The position numbers and the translations under genes were made by a program. A DNA stretch of 27,516 nt from a virus: positions 1 to 27,516 of IMG/VR virus record IMGVR_UViG_3300037882_004082; one strand, 5' to 3'. The notes under the pieces are model-generated. The model was given only the letters and a program-made list of their open reading frames with translations. It searched no databases and was not told the DNA's origin. Shown here piece by piece: positions 7,447-14,482 of this stretch (position 1 is its first letter; every line of letters starts with the position of its first letter).

Positions 7447-8769
7447 GGCGATTGTCTTTTTTTTTTTACTCCCTTCGGGTAGCGGGTTGTTTTTTTGTAC
7501 TTGTTTCTCTTTTTGGGCATTTATGGCGTTTGCTTCTGCTGCCGTTGGTTCGGGAATAGAAAAACGCTCATAAATAAAGGAAGGCGGAATATCAATAAAT
7601 GGCTGTAATTTTGCTAAAACATCGCTCAATTGAGCAAGGTTTAGCTTTTCGTTGTGATCATACGCTAGTACGCCTTCCCCAAGATCGTAGCCGTGTAGTG
7701 AAAGGATATGCTTAAATTTATCATTCAAATCGAACTCCACCCCCATTTTGTAGTGGGCGATGACTTCACGCTCTGTATCGAGATGCGTTTGACTTTGCGA
7801 TAAGGAACTCCCTGCTTCGGTTGTCATGGTTTGCCCAAGGAATAACTTACTTATTTCCTTGTTGTGGAAGGCAGCGTGCATCTCAAAGGCTTGGTAGTTT
7901 CCTGCCTTTGCGCTGTCTTTTAACTCAAACTCACTGCCGATGGGTACAGCGATGCCACCATTAGAACCACGGTTTTCGAGGCTTTGTTTGGCTTCGTTGT
8001 ACGAACCTGGAATACGTGGGTCGTACTTGATGACAGGGATAGGCATTCCGTAAATTTCGAGAAATTCCGCAGCATCGCGCATACCGAAGCGTTTGTACAT
8101 GATGGACGGTACAGCTTTATTGAGCAAGCCCAAATCGTCGCTTGCTCCAATTTCTAAAAGAAAAAAGTTATAGGGGGGGTCGCGATATGGAATACCTGTC
8201 TGGTCGCTTTGATTTTGGAGAATGTCTCCAAACTCAGGGCGGACGTTCCAACGGTATATCAATTCCACTCCTTGCTGTTGCACTGGGTCAAATTGCGGGT
8301 GCAGAAAATTTAACTGGATTAGGCTGTGTCCCCAAAACCTTGCATCAATGATGTGCTTGATGAGGTCTTGAAAAAACTTGGTTTTCAAAATCTTATTGAT
8401 TGGGTGCTTGGTATCTGGTTTTCCATTTACTAGGTAAAGGATTTGCGTGTTGGTGCATTTGAACCTTATCCTGTCCATAACGGCTTGCAGGTGTGTGTCC
8501 AATACGATTTCCTTGTAGATGTTGTAGAGGTAGTTGCGGTTTGGAAAAAAAGGATTTTCAGCAAACTCAAGCGCTTGTTTCCACTCCTCCAACTCGTAGC
8601 TGCGACGCGGCATATAGGCTCTTTCGATTTCAAGGTTTTTGCCTCTCATCGGAACGGACTGCATTAGGTTATTTTGCATGGACAATGCTACATCGGGCAT
8701 TTTTTCTGCTTTTTCAGAATAGGCGGTTTTTAGGCGATTTAAGCAACTATTTTTATTTGTGGCTGTCAT
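6202..8769 (-). CDS. Portal (DUF935/Mu gp29) fused to MuF head protein (gp30) with BECR-like C-terminus
   Basis: An 855-residue fusion. Residues 1-415 are a DUF935 portal: LYNIYKEIVLDTHLQAVMDR, EIYGMPIPVIKYD, GQTMTTEAGSSLSQSQTHLD, then a Pro-rich end. Residues about 460-655 are a Mu gpF minor head domain with RAAHRALDGMTF and YPPNSWNCRCEMIPV. The last 80 residues (PDEVW, then a strand-rich stretch) resemble phage-type Barnase/EndoU/ColicinE5/RelE-like domains often found behind MuF. The join is the sequence EGSKKKKTIAMS, encoded by an 11-A tract ending ten bases before an internal ATG. I start at ATG 8767-8769; an in-frame ATG at 8838 adds a 23-residue unrecognisable stretch. The portal forms the DNA channel, MuF enters the capsid. 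The gene may be two cistrons in reality. Confidence 0.82.
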   Translation of the reverse strand: MTATNKNSCLNRLKTAYSEKAEKMPDVALSMQNNLMQSVPMRGKNLEIERAYMPRRSYELEEWKQALEFAENPFFPNRNYLYNIYKEIVLDTHLQAVMDRIRFKCTNTQILYLVNGKPDTKHPINKILKTKFFQDLIKHIIDARFWGHSLIQLNFLHPQFDPVQQQGVELIYRWNVRPEFGDILQNQSDQTGIPYRDPPYNFFLLEIGASDDLGLLNKAVPSIMYKRFGMRDAAEFLEIYGMPIPVIKYDPRIPGSYNEAKQSLENRGSNGGIAVPIGSEFELKDSAKAGNYQAFEMHAAFHNKEISKLFLGQTMTTEAGSSLSQSQTHLDTEREVIAHYKMGVEFDLNDKFKHILSLHGYDLGEGVLAYDHNEKLNLAQLSDVLAKLQPFIDIPPSFIYERFSIPEPTAAEANAINAQKEKQVQKNNPLPEGSKKKKTIAMSLQLPNYPNDCCTTIITLSSEDTPRPNALDLELIKRVWEKKLQKGELDAASTHAIAQELTRGIAEGYGATIDYNTKDNLYKTLLEANVARFSAAKNLALVQALNEFKNAAIDFNDFEQKAKTLAIEYNRNWLKTEYNTARSVATNAAQYRRFMADADVYPYLQYQTVGDERVRAAHRALDGMTFKIGDEALTRIYPPNSWNCRCEMIPVSKGKASTLEQAIGALGTEWNTMTEKGWDQNRGAQHIIFTKNEEYIKGFEPNGLDYKSYKLSATPTVGKAKFHTPTLSEIETQNWFKSQIGKNELTDDETIRLLDYRARPIEIDRALMAEIIEEQETHTILQIENALQKPDEVWQLEGDLYNRRHLLFFEDRTIALNIQFSKTEIETVTAINTFYKTKIINDLREGILLFQSPQP
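7457..7467 (-). other. A11 homopolymer at the portal/MuF junction
   Basis: Eleven T on the plus strand (A11 in the mRNA) code for Lys codons in the linker. Tracts of this length are prone to transcriptional slippage, replication slippage and sequencing miscalls. Loss of one A closes the portal frame at a TGA overlapping the MuF ATG. Confidence 0.6.
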
Positions 8770-8860
8770 ATACGGAAAGTTAAAAATAAAAGAATTTGAA
8801 CAGTAATTGAACAGGGTTACGGCGATTTTATGAAACAAAAAAGTAATTGGAATTTAAAAC

Positions 8861-9562
8861 TTACCATTTATTGTTTCGGCGCGGATTTGACACTGTAAAA
8901 ATGCGATGAAACACCAAGTCATTTGCGCCATCACCGTCGCCGTCTGTAAATGGGCGGGGCAGCGCAGGGCAGCTTTTACCTGTCTGAATTTTGGTCAATT
9001 CCTCCAATGCCATTTCGTATCGAGTATGGCGAGTGAGTGGTACTTCTTTTTGTTGTATAGATGCGTGCAGGTGGTATATTGCAATGTCAATGAAATACAT
9101 CAAAATCAGCTCGTTCCGTTTTAGATAAAAGTGTTCGGTGCTGCTCAGTGCGATGCCTACTGCTGTCTTGATGCATAGGTATTCTAAGCCTTCGGAGTCT
9201 ATAATGACTTCGCCAGGTACAAAGGTATTGAGGGCATTATATTGGCGGCGTATGAAACTAGATGACACAAAATACAGTGGGTCAAGTAGCAGCGTGTCAT
9301 TGCCATTTTGAATACAGTAAAATTGTGTCCCATCTAGTTTTACAACAACTTGCCCTTTCGTAAAAATAGTATTGGTTGTGAATGACACGATTTGATGCGC
9401 GTCCAATACCCTAAATGTATCATACAGACCGCACAAGTAGCCTTTTACTTGTTGGTAAGCGAAGGCTTCGGCTACCTCTCTTTTGCCTGTATCGTCGAGT
9501 ACTTGTGCCAATACGGGTGTTTTGATTTGTGCGATGTAATCGTTGGAACAAATAAAATTCAT
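8861..9562 (-). CDS. Mu gp36-like (DUF1320) head-tail connector with internal insertion
   Basis: A 233-residue protein. Its ends match the gp36/DUF1320 connector pattern: an N-terminal helix-rich part (residues 1-50, with EVAEAFAYQQVKGYL) and a C-terminal part (149-210) with NELILMYFIDIAIYHLH and RHTRYEMALEELTKIQTGK followed by PALP. Between them residues 52-148 form a β-rich insertion with two similar halves: FTKGQVVVKLDGTQFYCIQNG and FVPGEVIIDSEGLEYLCIKTA, resembling small carbohydrate-binding-type modules. The gene starts two bases after the terminase large stop. The role is joining portal and tail; a surface or decoration role of the insertion is inference. Confidence 0.7.
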   Translation of the reverse strand: MNFICSNDYIAQIKTPVLAQVLDDTGKREVAEAFAYQQVKGYLCGLYDTFRVLDAHQIVSFTTNTIFTKGQVVVKLDGTQFYCIQNGNDTLLLDPLYFVSSSFIRRQYNALNTFVPGEVIIDSEGLEYLCIKTAVGIALSSTEHFYLKRNELILMYFIDIAIYHLHASIQQKEVPLTRHTRYEMALEELTKIQTGKSCPALPRPFTDGDGDGANDLVFHRIFTVSNPRRNNKW

Positions 9563-9564
9563 AA

Positions 9565-11085
9565 TTAAAATTTATATTTTGATTTTTTACGTGGTGCAAA
9601 AAAAGCGGTAGCACTTCGCTGTGGGAATGTATCACATTCTGTTACAGCACTTTCGGTGGCATCGGGTCCGTCATCGTTAATTCTACTTCCTTTTTGGAAG
9701 CCCAAGAATTGTTTTATCATAAGAAGCATATCGGGGTCGTCTTTTTCAGCTTCATTGAATAGGAACTTGCCTGATTGAAAAAGCGGCTGTAGCGTCGAAA
9801 TACGAAAAAACTTATCCGATTTTACGCGTTTATCCTCATTCATACGTAGTCGGTAGCCCATTTCTTGCTCTAGTGGGTCTAACATTTTGGAGTGCATATC
9901 TTGGGCAAAATTTGCCTCGAAGCAGTGGCGCACGATTGCAATATCGCCCGCCAGTTTATCCATTTCGTAGTGCCACAAAAACATATCCCGAATGTCTGCT
10001 TTTTGGACATAGGCTTTTATAAGGTGATATTTGTCCCCTGTTTTGCCCACAAGGGCGGTTGCCTTGTAATCGCTTCGGTCAGAGTTCTTGTAGGAAGGGT
10101 CTGAATATGCTACGGCAATATCGTATTCATTGATTGGTAGTACCTTGGTGTATTTTATATCGTCTGGCTTAAAGACTTTGCCTATTGTAACTGGCGTATT
10201 CATGTATTCGCGCATTCCCGCTAGTGATGTTGGGTTTGCTTTGGCGATCATTTCTTCGGTCGTAAAGTGTTCGGGATAATTGCTCTCCCCTTTGGCATTC
10301 AAGGCATCTACTCGAAGTATGTATTTGTTTTTCACCTCTTTGTCCATCTCAAACTTCATGGTTACGGTATTGACGTGGAAGCGATTTTGAGGAACAACTA
10401 GCATCCATTGCTTTGTAGAGAGGGCAGGCATAAACGCCTCACGTACCCAGTTGTACATATCATTGCTTATTTCATCGTTGCGGACGGTTTCTTCGTCATT
10501 GAAGTCGTCTATAGTGCCGTAGTTTGGTCGGCGTGGTCCGAATTTTGTTCCACGCGGTGTTTGTCCCGAACCGAAGGCATAAAAAGCAATGCCCGATTTG
10601 GTTGAAAAATGCTCTTCCTTCCAATTTCCATACCCGCGTTGTTCGCCAAAATCTGAAACTATCTTGTAGTTGCTTTCCAGGTTCGCTCTTATATCGGATA
10701 GTAGGCGGACTGCCAACTTCTCATTTAGGGCACCACACATCATTCCCGTCAATGCGCCTCGAAAAAGCAGAAACATTGGAAACAGAAAATTGAAGTGCGT
10801 ACTTTTCCCAAACTCGCGGGACCACTGCATAAGCCCAATTGTATTCCAGTTTTGCATTAAGTAACTAGAGGCTTCCTTATGAAACCATCCGAAGGGTGCA
10901 AATACATAGTCGGGAAAATAGTATTTACAAAAGGCTTCGTAGTCGGATAGTAAAAACTCGATACGCGCTGCTTTTTCTCGTGGTGTTTCGAGTTTGGCTG
11001 ATACCCCACGTGCGCTGCTTTCAGCAATGCGCTTGCACTTTTCCTGATAGTCTATTAGACTTTGCTCCCGTTCGTTTTTTAGCAT
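9565..11085 (-). CDS. Terminase large subunit (Mu gp28-like)
   Basis: A 506-residue DNA packaging motor. The ATPase domain carries a Walker A-like motif WSREFGKST (residues 88-96) after an adenine-site segment near FGWFHKEA, and a Walker B motif GTIDDFND with Asp193/Asp194. The RNase H-like nuclease domain starts around residue 305; likely metal ligands are Asp329 in AYSDPS, Glu390 in CFEANF and the Asp cluster in DDGPDATESA (471-480). It pumps DNA into the prohead through the portal and cuts the concatemer or, in Mu-like phages, the host flank. It overlaps the small subunit by seven bases, and ends two bases before gp36. Length and motif order fit the gp28 family. Confidence 0.9.
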   Translation of the reverse strand: MLKNEREQSLIDYQEKCKRIAESSARGVSAKLETPREKAARIEFLLSDYEAFCKYYFPDYVFAPFGWFHKEASSYLMQNWNTIGLMQWSREFGKSTHFNFLFPMFLLFRGALTGMMCGALNEKLAVRLLSDIRANLESNYKIVSDFGEQRGYGNWKEEHFSTKSGIAFYAFGSGQTPRGTKFGPRRPNYGTIDDFNDEETVRNDEISNDMYNWVREAFMPALSTKQWMLVVPQNRFHVNTVTMKFEMDKEVKNKYILRVDALNAKGESNYPEHFTTEEMIAKANPTSLAGMREYMNTPVTIGKVFKPDDIKYTKVLPINEYDIAVAYSDPSYKNSDRSDYKATALVGKTGDKYHLIKAYVQKADIRDMFLWHYEMDKLAGDIAIVRHCFEANFAQDMHSKMLDPLEQEMGYRLRMNEDKRVKSDKFFRISTLQPLFQSGKFLFNEAEKDDPDMLLMIKQFLGFQKGSRINDDGPDATESAVTECDTFPQRSATAFFAPRKKSKYKF

Positions 11086-11543
11086 TTCTTGTGTTTTATT
11101 TTTAGAAATTCAAGAATAAGAGGCGCGAAAAGGTTTGCTTTTTCTATATCAATTTCTAGCAGAAAATCCGTGAATTGATTGAGTACATCGTAATAGAGCG
11201 AGTAATCGAATTTTTTGCCAAATCGGTCAAGGTTAGCCGAAAGGCTATTGATTATTTTAACCTCGTCTTCGGTCGGAAATCGCCAACCATCAGCCCTACT
11301 TGTGATTTGTCTATTGAGGTCTAGTAGCATATTTGCGTACTGATTGCTCAGATTTTGTCGGTTTGCGGAATAGGAATTACGCTGTCCTTTCCAATTTTCG
11401 ACATTATCATTCACCCATAAAGACATGGTTTTTTCAGACACTTTCACAATGTCTGAAATCTTAGTTTGTGTCAAATCAGTTTGCACAAATAACTCAAAAG
11501 CACGCTCTTTGGCAGTTTTTAATTGTTCTTTTGTTAATTCCAT
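11079..11543 (-). CDS. Terminase small subunit-like HTH protein (Mu gp27 position)
   Basis: A 154-residue protein. Residues 5-50 form an HTH: KERAFELFVQTDLTQTKISDIV then KVSEKTMSLWVNDNVENWK, close to the DNA-binding heads of small terminases and of transposase-like HTH proteins. Residues 55-150 are helical and should form the oligomer that offers DNA to the large subunit. It is the first gene of the leftward late operon and overlaps the large subunit by seven bases. Function is inferred from position and HTH; sequence identity to a named family is not certain. Confidence 0.75.
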   Translation of the reverse strand: MELTKEQLKTAKERAFELFVQTDLTQTKISDIVKVSEKTMSLWVNDNVENWKGQRNSYSANRQNLSNQYANMLLDLNRQITSRADGWRFPTEDEVKIINSLSANLDRFGKKFDYSLYYDVLNQFTDFLLEIDIEKANLFAPLILEFLKIKHKKC

Positions 11544-11612
11544 GCTACAAAATTATACGTATTAAAATTGATTTTCTTTGATTATTATTTTTATTAAGTC
11601 TAAATAATAATA

Positions 11613-11643
11613 ATATATTTAAAACAAATTGTTTTAAATATAT
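11613..11643. promoter_or_regulatory. 31-bp perfect palindrome between the divergent late operons
   Basis: Two 15-base arms (11613-11627 ATATATTTAAAACAA and 11629-11643) are exact reverse complements around one A. The right arm ends four bases before the TTG (-33) element of the rightward late promoter. The site is in the 187-bp gap between terminase and capsid operons, a fitting place for a late activator or repressor dimer that controls both arms. Confidence 0.6.
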
Positions 11644-11647
11644 ATTT

Positions 11648-11678
11648 TTGTAAAACAAAATAAACTACTTTACCTTTG
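11648..11678 (+). promoter_or_regulatory. Rightward late promoter (Bacteroidota -33/-7)
   Basis: TTG at 11648-11650 and TACCTTTG at 11671-11678 with a 20-base spacer match the TTG / TAnnTTTG consensus. Transcription would start near 11684, leaving a leader of about 45 bases before the protease ATG at 11731. Confidence 0.7.
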
Positions 11679-11730
11679 CATCATTATTAAACGGTCACGC
11701 TTTTTTTTCACTAAAAATCGTATTTATGGA

Positions 11731-12768
11731 ATGGCATTAAATTATACAGCAACATACGTCCTAAGTACAGAGGACGTGAATGATAGAGGGTTTTGGACGC
11801 TGACATCAGGTATAGATTTGAGTTTTTTGAAAAAACATGGTGTTGCGTTGGTTAATCACGTGCGTTATGAAAAAGACGCACTGGGAGGCACTCCAGAACA
11901 TTTGAAGGGTCGGCTGCCATACGGTAGATGGAATAATGTTAGAGTAGAAGGTACAGAGGTATTAGGTGACTTATGGTTAGATGATACGGACGAAGATGCG
12001 GTTTATTTGGCAGGGAAAATAGCTGATGGTTTGATGCCTACAGCGTCATTGCGTTTGCAGGTCATAGGAGTGAGTGAAGACCCTTCTTTAATTAAAGAAG
12101 GACAGACACGCCCTGTTTTAACGAGAAGTAAAGCATTGGAGGCGAGTGTTTGTGACATTTCGAGTAATCATTCTTGCTGCAAGTTAGAGGCAGGATTAGA
12201 GAATAATGTATTTCTTTCAATCAGTAACGGCAACGAGGGCAAATTAGAACTTGTACTGCCATTGCTACAAAATAGTACCACTCAGATGGATTATACAGAA
12301 ATTGCCCTTTCGCTTGGGTTGGCTTCAACGGCAACAAAAGCGGAAATAGATGCTAAAATTGCGGCAAACAATCAGATGTTATCTGATTATCGCACACAAG
12401 AAGACCAGCGCGCAGTACAGCAACGTGCGACAAATATAGAGGTTGCTTTGTCGAGTGCGCTGTCGAAAGGTAAAATTGTAGAAGCAATGCGCCCGCACTA
12501 TAAGCGATTGCTTGAAGCTAATTACCAAGAGGCGTTGTCGCTCTTGGATAATTTGCCTGCTTATACGCCTCCTTCGCAAGGTATTAATCATAATCCAGCA
12601 CATTCTACTCAAAATGCTCCTGTGCAAGCAACTAAGGCGCAACGCTATCTTTCTCTGACTACGGAAGAGTTGAGTGGAATGTCAAAAGAAGAAGCATCGG
12701 AATATGCTTTGGCATTCGTACAAGACCTGAAAAAGAAAAATCTGGTTGGAGATTCGTTTCAGCGATGA
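11731..12768 (+). CDS. Prohead maturation protease with C-terminal scaffold (HK97/S78-like)
   Basis: A 345-residue protein. Residues 1-150 resemble phage prohead proteases: His43 in VNHVRY, the segment GRWNNVRVEG, LWLDDTDEDAVYLAGKIADG, then candidate nucleophile Ser106 in PTASLRL and the closing strand ALEASVCDISSN with Glu137. Residues 185-345 are helical, charged and end with a lysine-rich tail, as in scaffold domains that are removed after shell assembly. It is the first gene of the rightward operon, two genes before the capsid protein. An earlier ATG at 11726 leads to a stop after four codons. The exact catalytic triad should be taken as likely rather than shown. Confidence 0.75.
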   Translation: MALNYTATYVLSTEDVNDRGFWTLTSGIDLSFLKKHGVALVNHVRYEKDALGGTPEHLKGRLPYGRWNNVRVEGTEVLGDLWLDDTDEDAVYLAGKIADGLMPTASLRLQVIGVSEDPSLIKEGQTRPVLTRSKALEASVCDISSNHSCCKLEAGLENNVFLSISNGNEGKLELVLPLLQNSTTQMDYTEIALSLGLASTATKAEIDAKIAANNQMLSDYRTQEDQRAVQQRATNIEVALSSALSKGKIVEAMRPHYKRLLEANYQEALSLLDNLPAYTPPSQGINHNPAHSTQNAPVQATKAQRYLSLTTEELSGMSKEEASEYALAFVQDLKKKNLVGDSFQR

Positions 12769-12803
12769 TAATGTAATTTATTTTAGGCTACGTTTATTTT
12801 TAC

Positions 12804-12850
12804 GATTAAAAGAGAAGCACTACTAAAAACATTTTTTTAGTCTTTTAATC
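12804..12850. terminator. Nested hairpins between protease and capsid region
   Basis: An outer perfect 10-bp stem (GATTAAAAGA 12804-12813 with 12841-12850) encloses an 8-bp stem (12822-12829 with 12834-12841, sharing one base). It lies nine bases before the next ATG and may be an attenuator or RNA-processing site that raises capsid mRNA relative to protease. Confidence 0.35.
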
Positions 12851-12858
12851 AATATAAC

Positions 12859-13104
12859 ATGGACCCGTTAAGTTTTGGGAATATTGCAACTATCATCAGT
12901 ATGGGAATTGGTGGCGCGATTGGTTATGCCAATTTGATGAGTCGCATTACTGCCAATGAAATGGAAATCAAAGGCTTGAAAGCTGAAAATGCCCATCTTC
13001 GTGAGTTGATAGATGTTAATAACATCAACTTAGACAAACGGCTAAGTGGTATTGAATCAGGGATTAAAGAATTGCATTCTTTAATTTTAAATTCAAAAAA
13101 ATAA
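12859..13104 (+). CDS. Small protein: membrane helix plus coiled coil
   Basis: An 81-residue protein of unknown function between protease and capsid genes. Residues 4-24 (LSFGNIATIISMGIGGAIGY) are a Gly-rich hydrophobic helix, residues 30-78 a heptad-like coiled coil (ANEMEIKGLKAENAHLREL). The build resembles spanin- or holin-accessory-like proteins, but the place suggests a head component. It ends five bases before the capsid start, so it is co-translated with it. Confidence 0.6.
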   Translation: MDPLSFGNIATIISMGIGGAIGYANLMSRITANEMEIKGLKAENAHLRELIDVNNINLDKRLSGIESGIKELHSLILNSKK

Positions 13105-13109
13105 ACTCA

Positions 13110-14084
13110 ATGTCTGGATTACAAAAAGAATTTTATTCGAGTATGCTTGTTAAAGTGACCGATAAATTTTGGAATAGAGCTGCATTTTTAGGCGACGGAA
13201 AAAGCATGACAGATTTAGTAAAAACTGTTCGTGACCAGAATGCGAAAGATGGTTATTTCCAATACATTAATTTCCCTATTCAGGGAGGCAGACCAACCAT
13301 TACTAAGAATTTTCGTACCAATGGTACGACTACATTGTCAGTATATGACCGTGTTGATACTCCTGAACGTATTGGTTTAGAAAATTATTCCACTCAGCAG
13401 ATAATGATGCCTTCGGTGGATTTGTACACGTTGGCATACAATAAATGGGGTGATATGTTGGACGAAACGGGACAGGCATTGACTGAGGATATTGCGAAAG
13501 AGGGGATTTGGAAAATTGCCCCACCAACGAATGTACCGAATAAGTTGCCTGTTTTCAATGTTGCAAGTACGAACCCTGTGTTGGAAGATGGCAAAAAATC
13601 AATAACCGAAGCCGATATTATGAAATTGCGAAATCAGCTAAATGTAGCTTATCCCGCTTTAATTAATGCGCCGTGGGTGCTGATGGTAGATACATATTCA
13701 TTCAGTGAATTGGTTAAAAACTCGAATGTTTTACAGCAACAACAAGCATTTAAAGGCTTGTATGGAAAGGTGAACAGCGATTTGCCTGCATTTAAAATAT
13801 GGGGTTTTGAAATTCGCGAAGAGGGCGATTTGCCTTACTATGGTGGTTTGGTAAAAAAAGCTCTAGGTAGTGTTCCAATTTTGGCAGATAGCCGTTCTGC
13901 GGTGGCTTATGTCAAGCAAAAAACCTACGTGGTTGCAAGAGGTATGACACAAACCTTTTCTACGTTGAATGATGCAGGTCGCCAAGCGGATTTTGTGTCC
14001 TTCTTGACTCGCGCATATATTGGTCCATTCGGTGAGAATATCAGTAACTTGATGTGGGCGGGGGCGATTTTGCGAACCCCATAA
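13110..14084 (+). CDS. Major capsid protein
   Basis: A 324-residue protein in the expected place after the protease. It begins with an N-terminal helix (LQKEFYSSMLVKVTDKFWNR), has a long β-rich centre and a C-terminal part with TYVVARGMTQTFSTLNDAG and AYIGPFGENISNL, consistent with an HK97-like fold. Several hundred copies would form the icosahedral shell. No cleavage site is evident, though the protease suggests that either scaffold or capsid is cut. It is followed by a stem-loop that may end part of the transcript, which would suit a highly expressed gene. The call rests on position, length and general composition as well as similarity to Bacteroidota phage capsids. Confidence 0.75.
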   Translation: MSGLQKEFYSSMLVKVTDKFWNRAAFLGDGKSMTDLVKTVRDQNAKDGYFQYINFPIQGGRPTITKNFRTNGTTTLSVYDRVDTPERIGLENYSTQQIMMPSVDLYTLAYNKWGDMLDETGQALTEDIAKEGIWKIAPPTNVPNKLPVFNVASTNPVLEDGKKSITEADIMKLRNQLNVAYPALINAPWVLMVDTYSFSELVKNSNVLQQQQAFKGLYGKVNSDLPAFKIWGFEIREEGDLPYYGGLVKKALGSVPILADSRSAVAYVKQKTYVVARGMTQTFSTLNDAGRQADFVSFLTRAYIGPFGENISNLMWAGAILRTP

Positions 14085-14121
14085 TTATATTTGGCTTCTT
14101 TTTTTTTTTGGTAATAGTTTG

Positions 14122-14157
14122 TGCCTAGGGGGGTGCGCAAGTACTCCCCATTAGGCA
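14122..14157. terminator. Stem-loop after the capsid gene
   Basis: TGCCTA (14122-14127) pairs with TAGGCA (14152-14157), and GGGG (14130-14133) with CCCC (14146-14149). It stands 37 bases after the capsid stop and 18 before the next ATG, and is followed by TAAAAAATC rather than a T-tract. A partial terminator or mRNA-stabilising hairpin is likely. Confidence 0.4.
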
Positions 14158-14175
14158 TAAAAAATCATTTTAATT

Positions 14176-14451
14176 ATGCCTTATAACATTAAACTCGCAA
14201 CTCGTTTTGTACCTTATTCAAATGGGTATCTTTTCGGGGAGGCTACTCCACTCCAAAAGGAAGACTATAATCCTTACCGTGTTGCAGTAAGACCTACTGT
14301 AATAGACCTCAATGGTCGCTATGAGCAAATAGAAGAACCTAGTGTTGCTTTTCAAGGTGACGGAATAGGTGACGTGCCGAATGGAGCATGGGTGACAGCA
14401 GATGGTGCTGTCTATACAGGTGATGATGGGATATGGGTTGAGCCTTCTTAA
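14176..14451 (+). CDS. Small hypothetical structural protein (decoration or fibre-adaptor candidate)
   Basis: A 91-residue protein, β-rich, Pro/Tyr/Gly-rich, without signal peptide or membrane segment. Its end, GAWVTADGAVYTGDDGIWVEPS, resembles the end of the LysM-like baseplate protein at 21650 (QWVTADGETWGNAGEQGWNN). It is placed between the capsid and the fibre-like gene, where capsid decoration proteins are common. Function unknown. Confidence 0.55.
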   Translation: MPYNIKLATRFVPYSNGYLFGEATPLQKEDYNPYRVAVRPTVIDLNGRYEQIEEPSVAFQGDGIGDVPNGAWVTADGAVYTGDDGIWVEPS

Positions 14452-14482
14452 TTCTCTATACTTTTAAACTTTTCATTTTATT

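Noticed and set aside
8770-8838. 23-residue N-terminal extension of the portal
   Set aside because: Phe/Asn-rich stretch without similarity to the portal; ATG 8767-8769 starts the recognisable protein.
11548-11555. TAATTTTG on the minus strand as promoter of the terminase operon
   Set aside because: It matches a -7 box but no TTG lies at the right distance and the transcript would begin at or within the start codon; left unannotated.
14088-14095. TATATTTG after the capsid gene as a promoter
   Set aside because: A good -7 box, but the nearest TTG is only 13 bases upstream, too close for this consensus.
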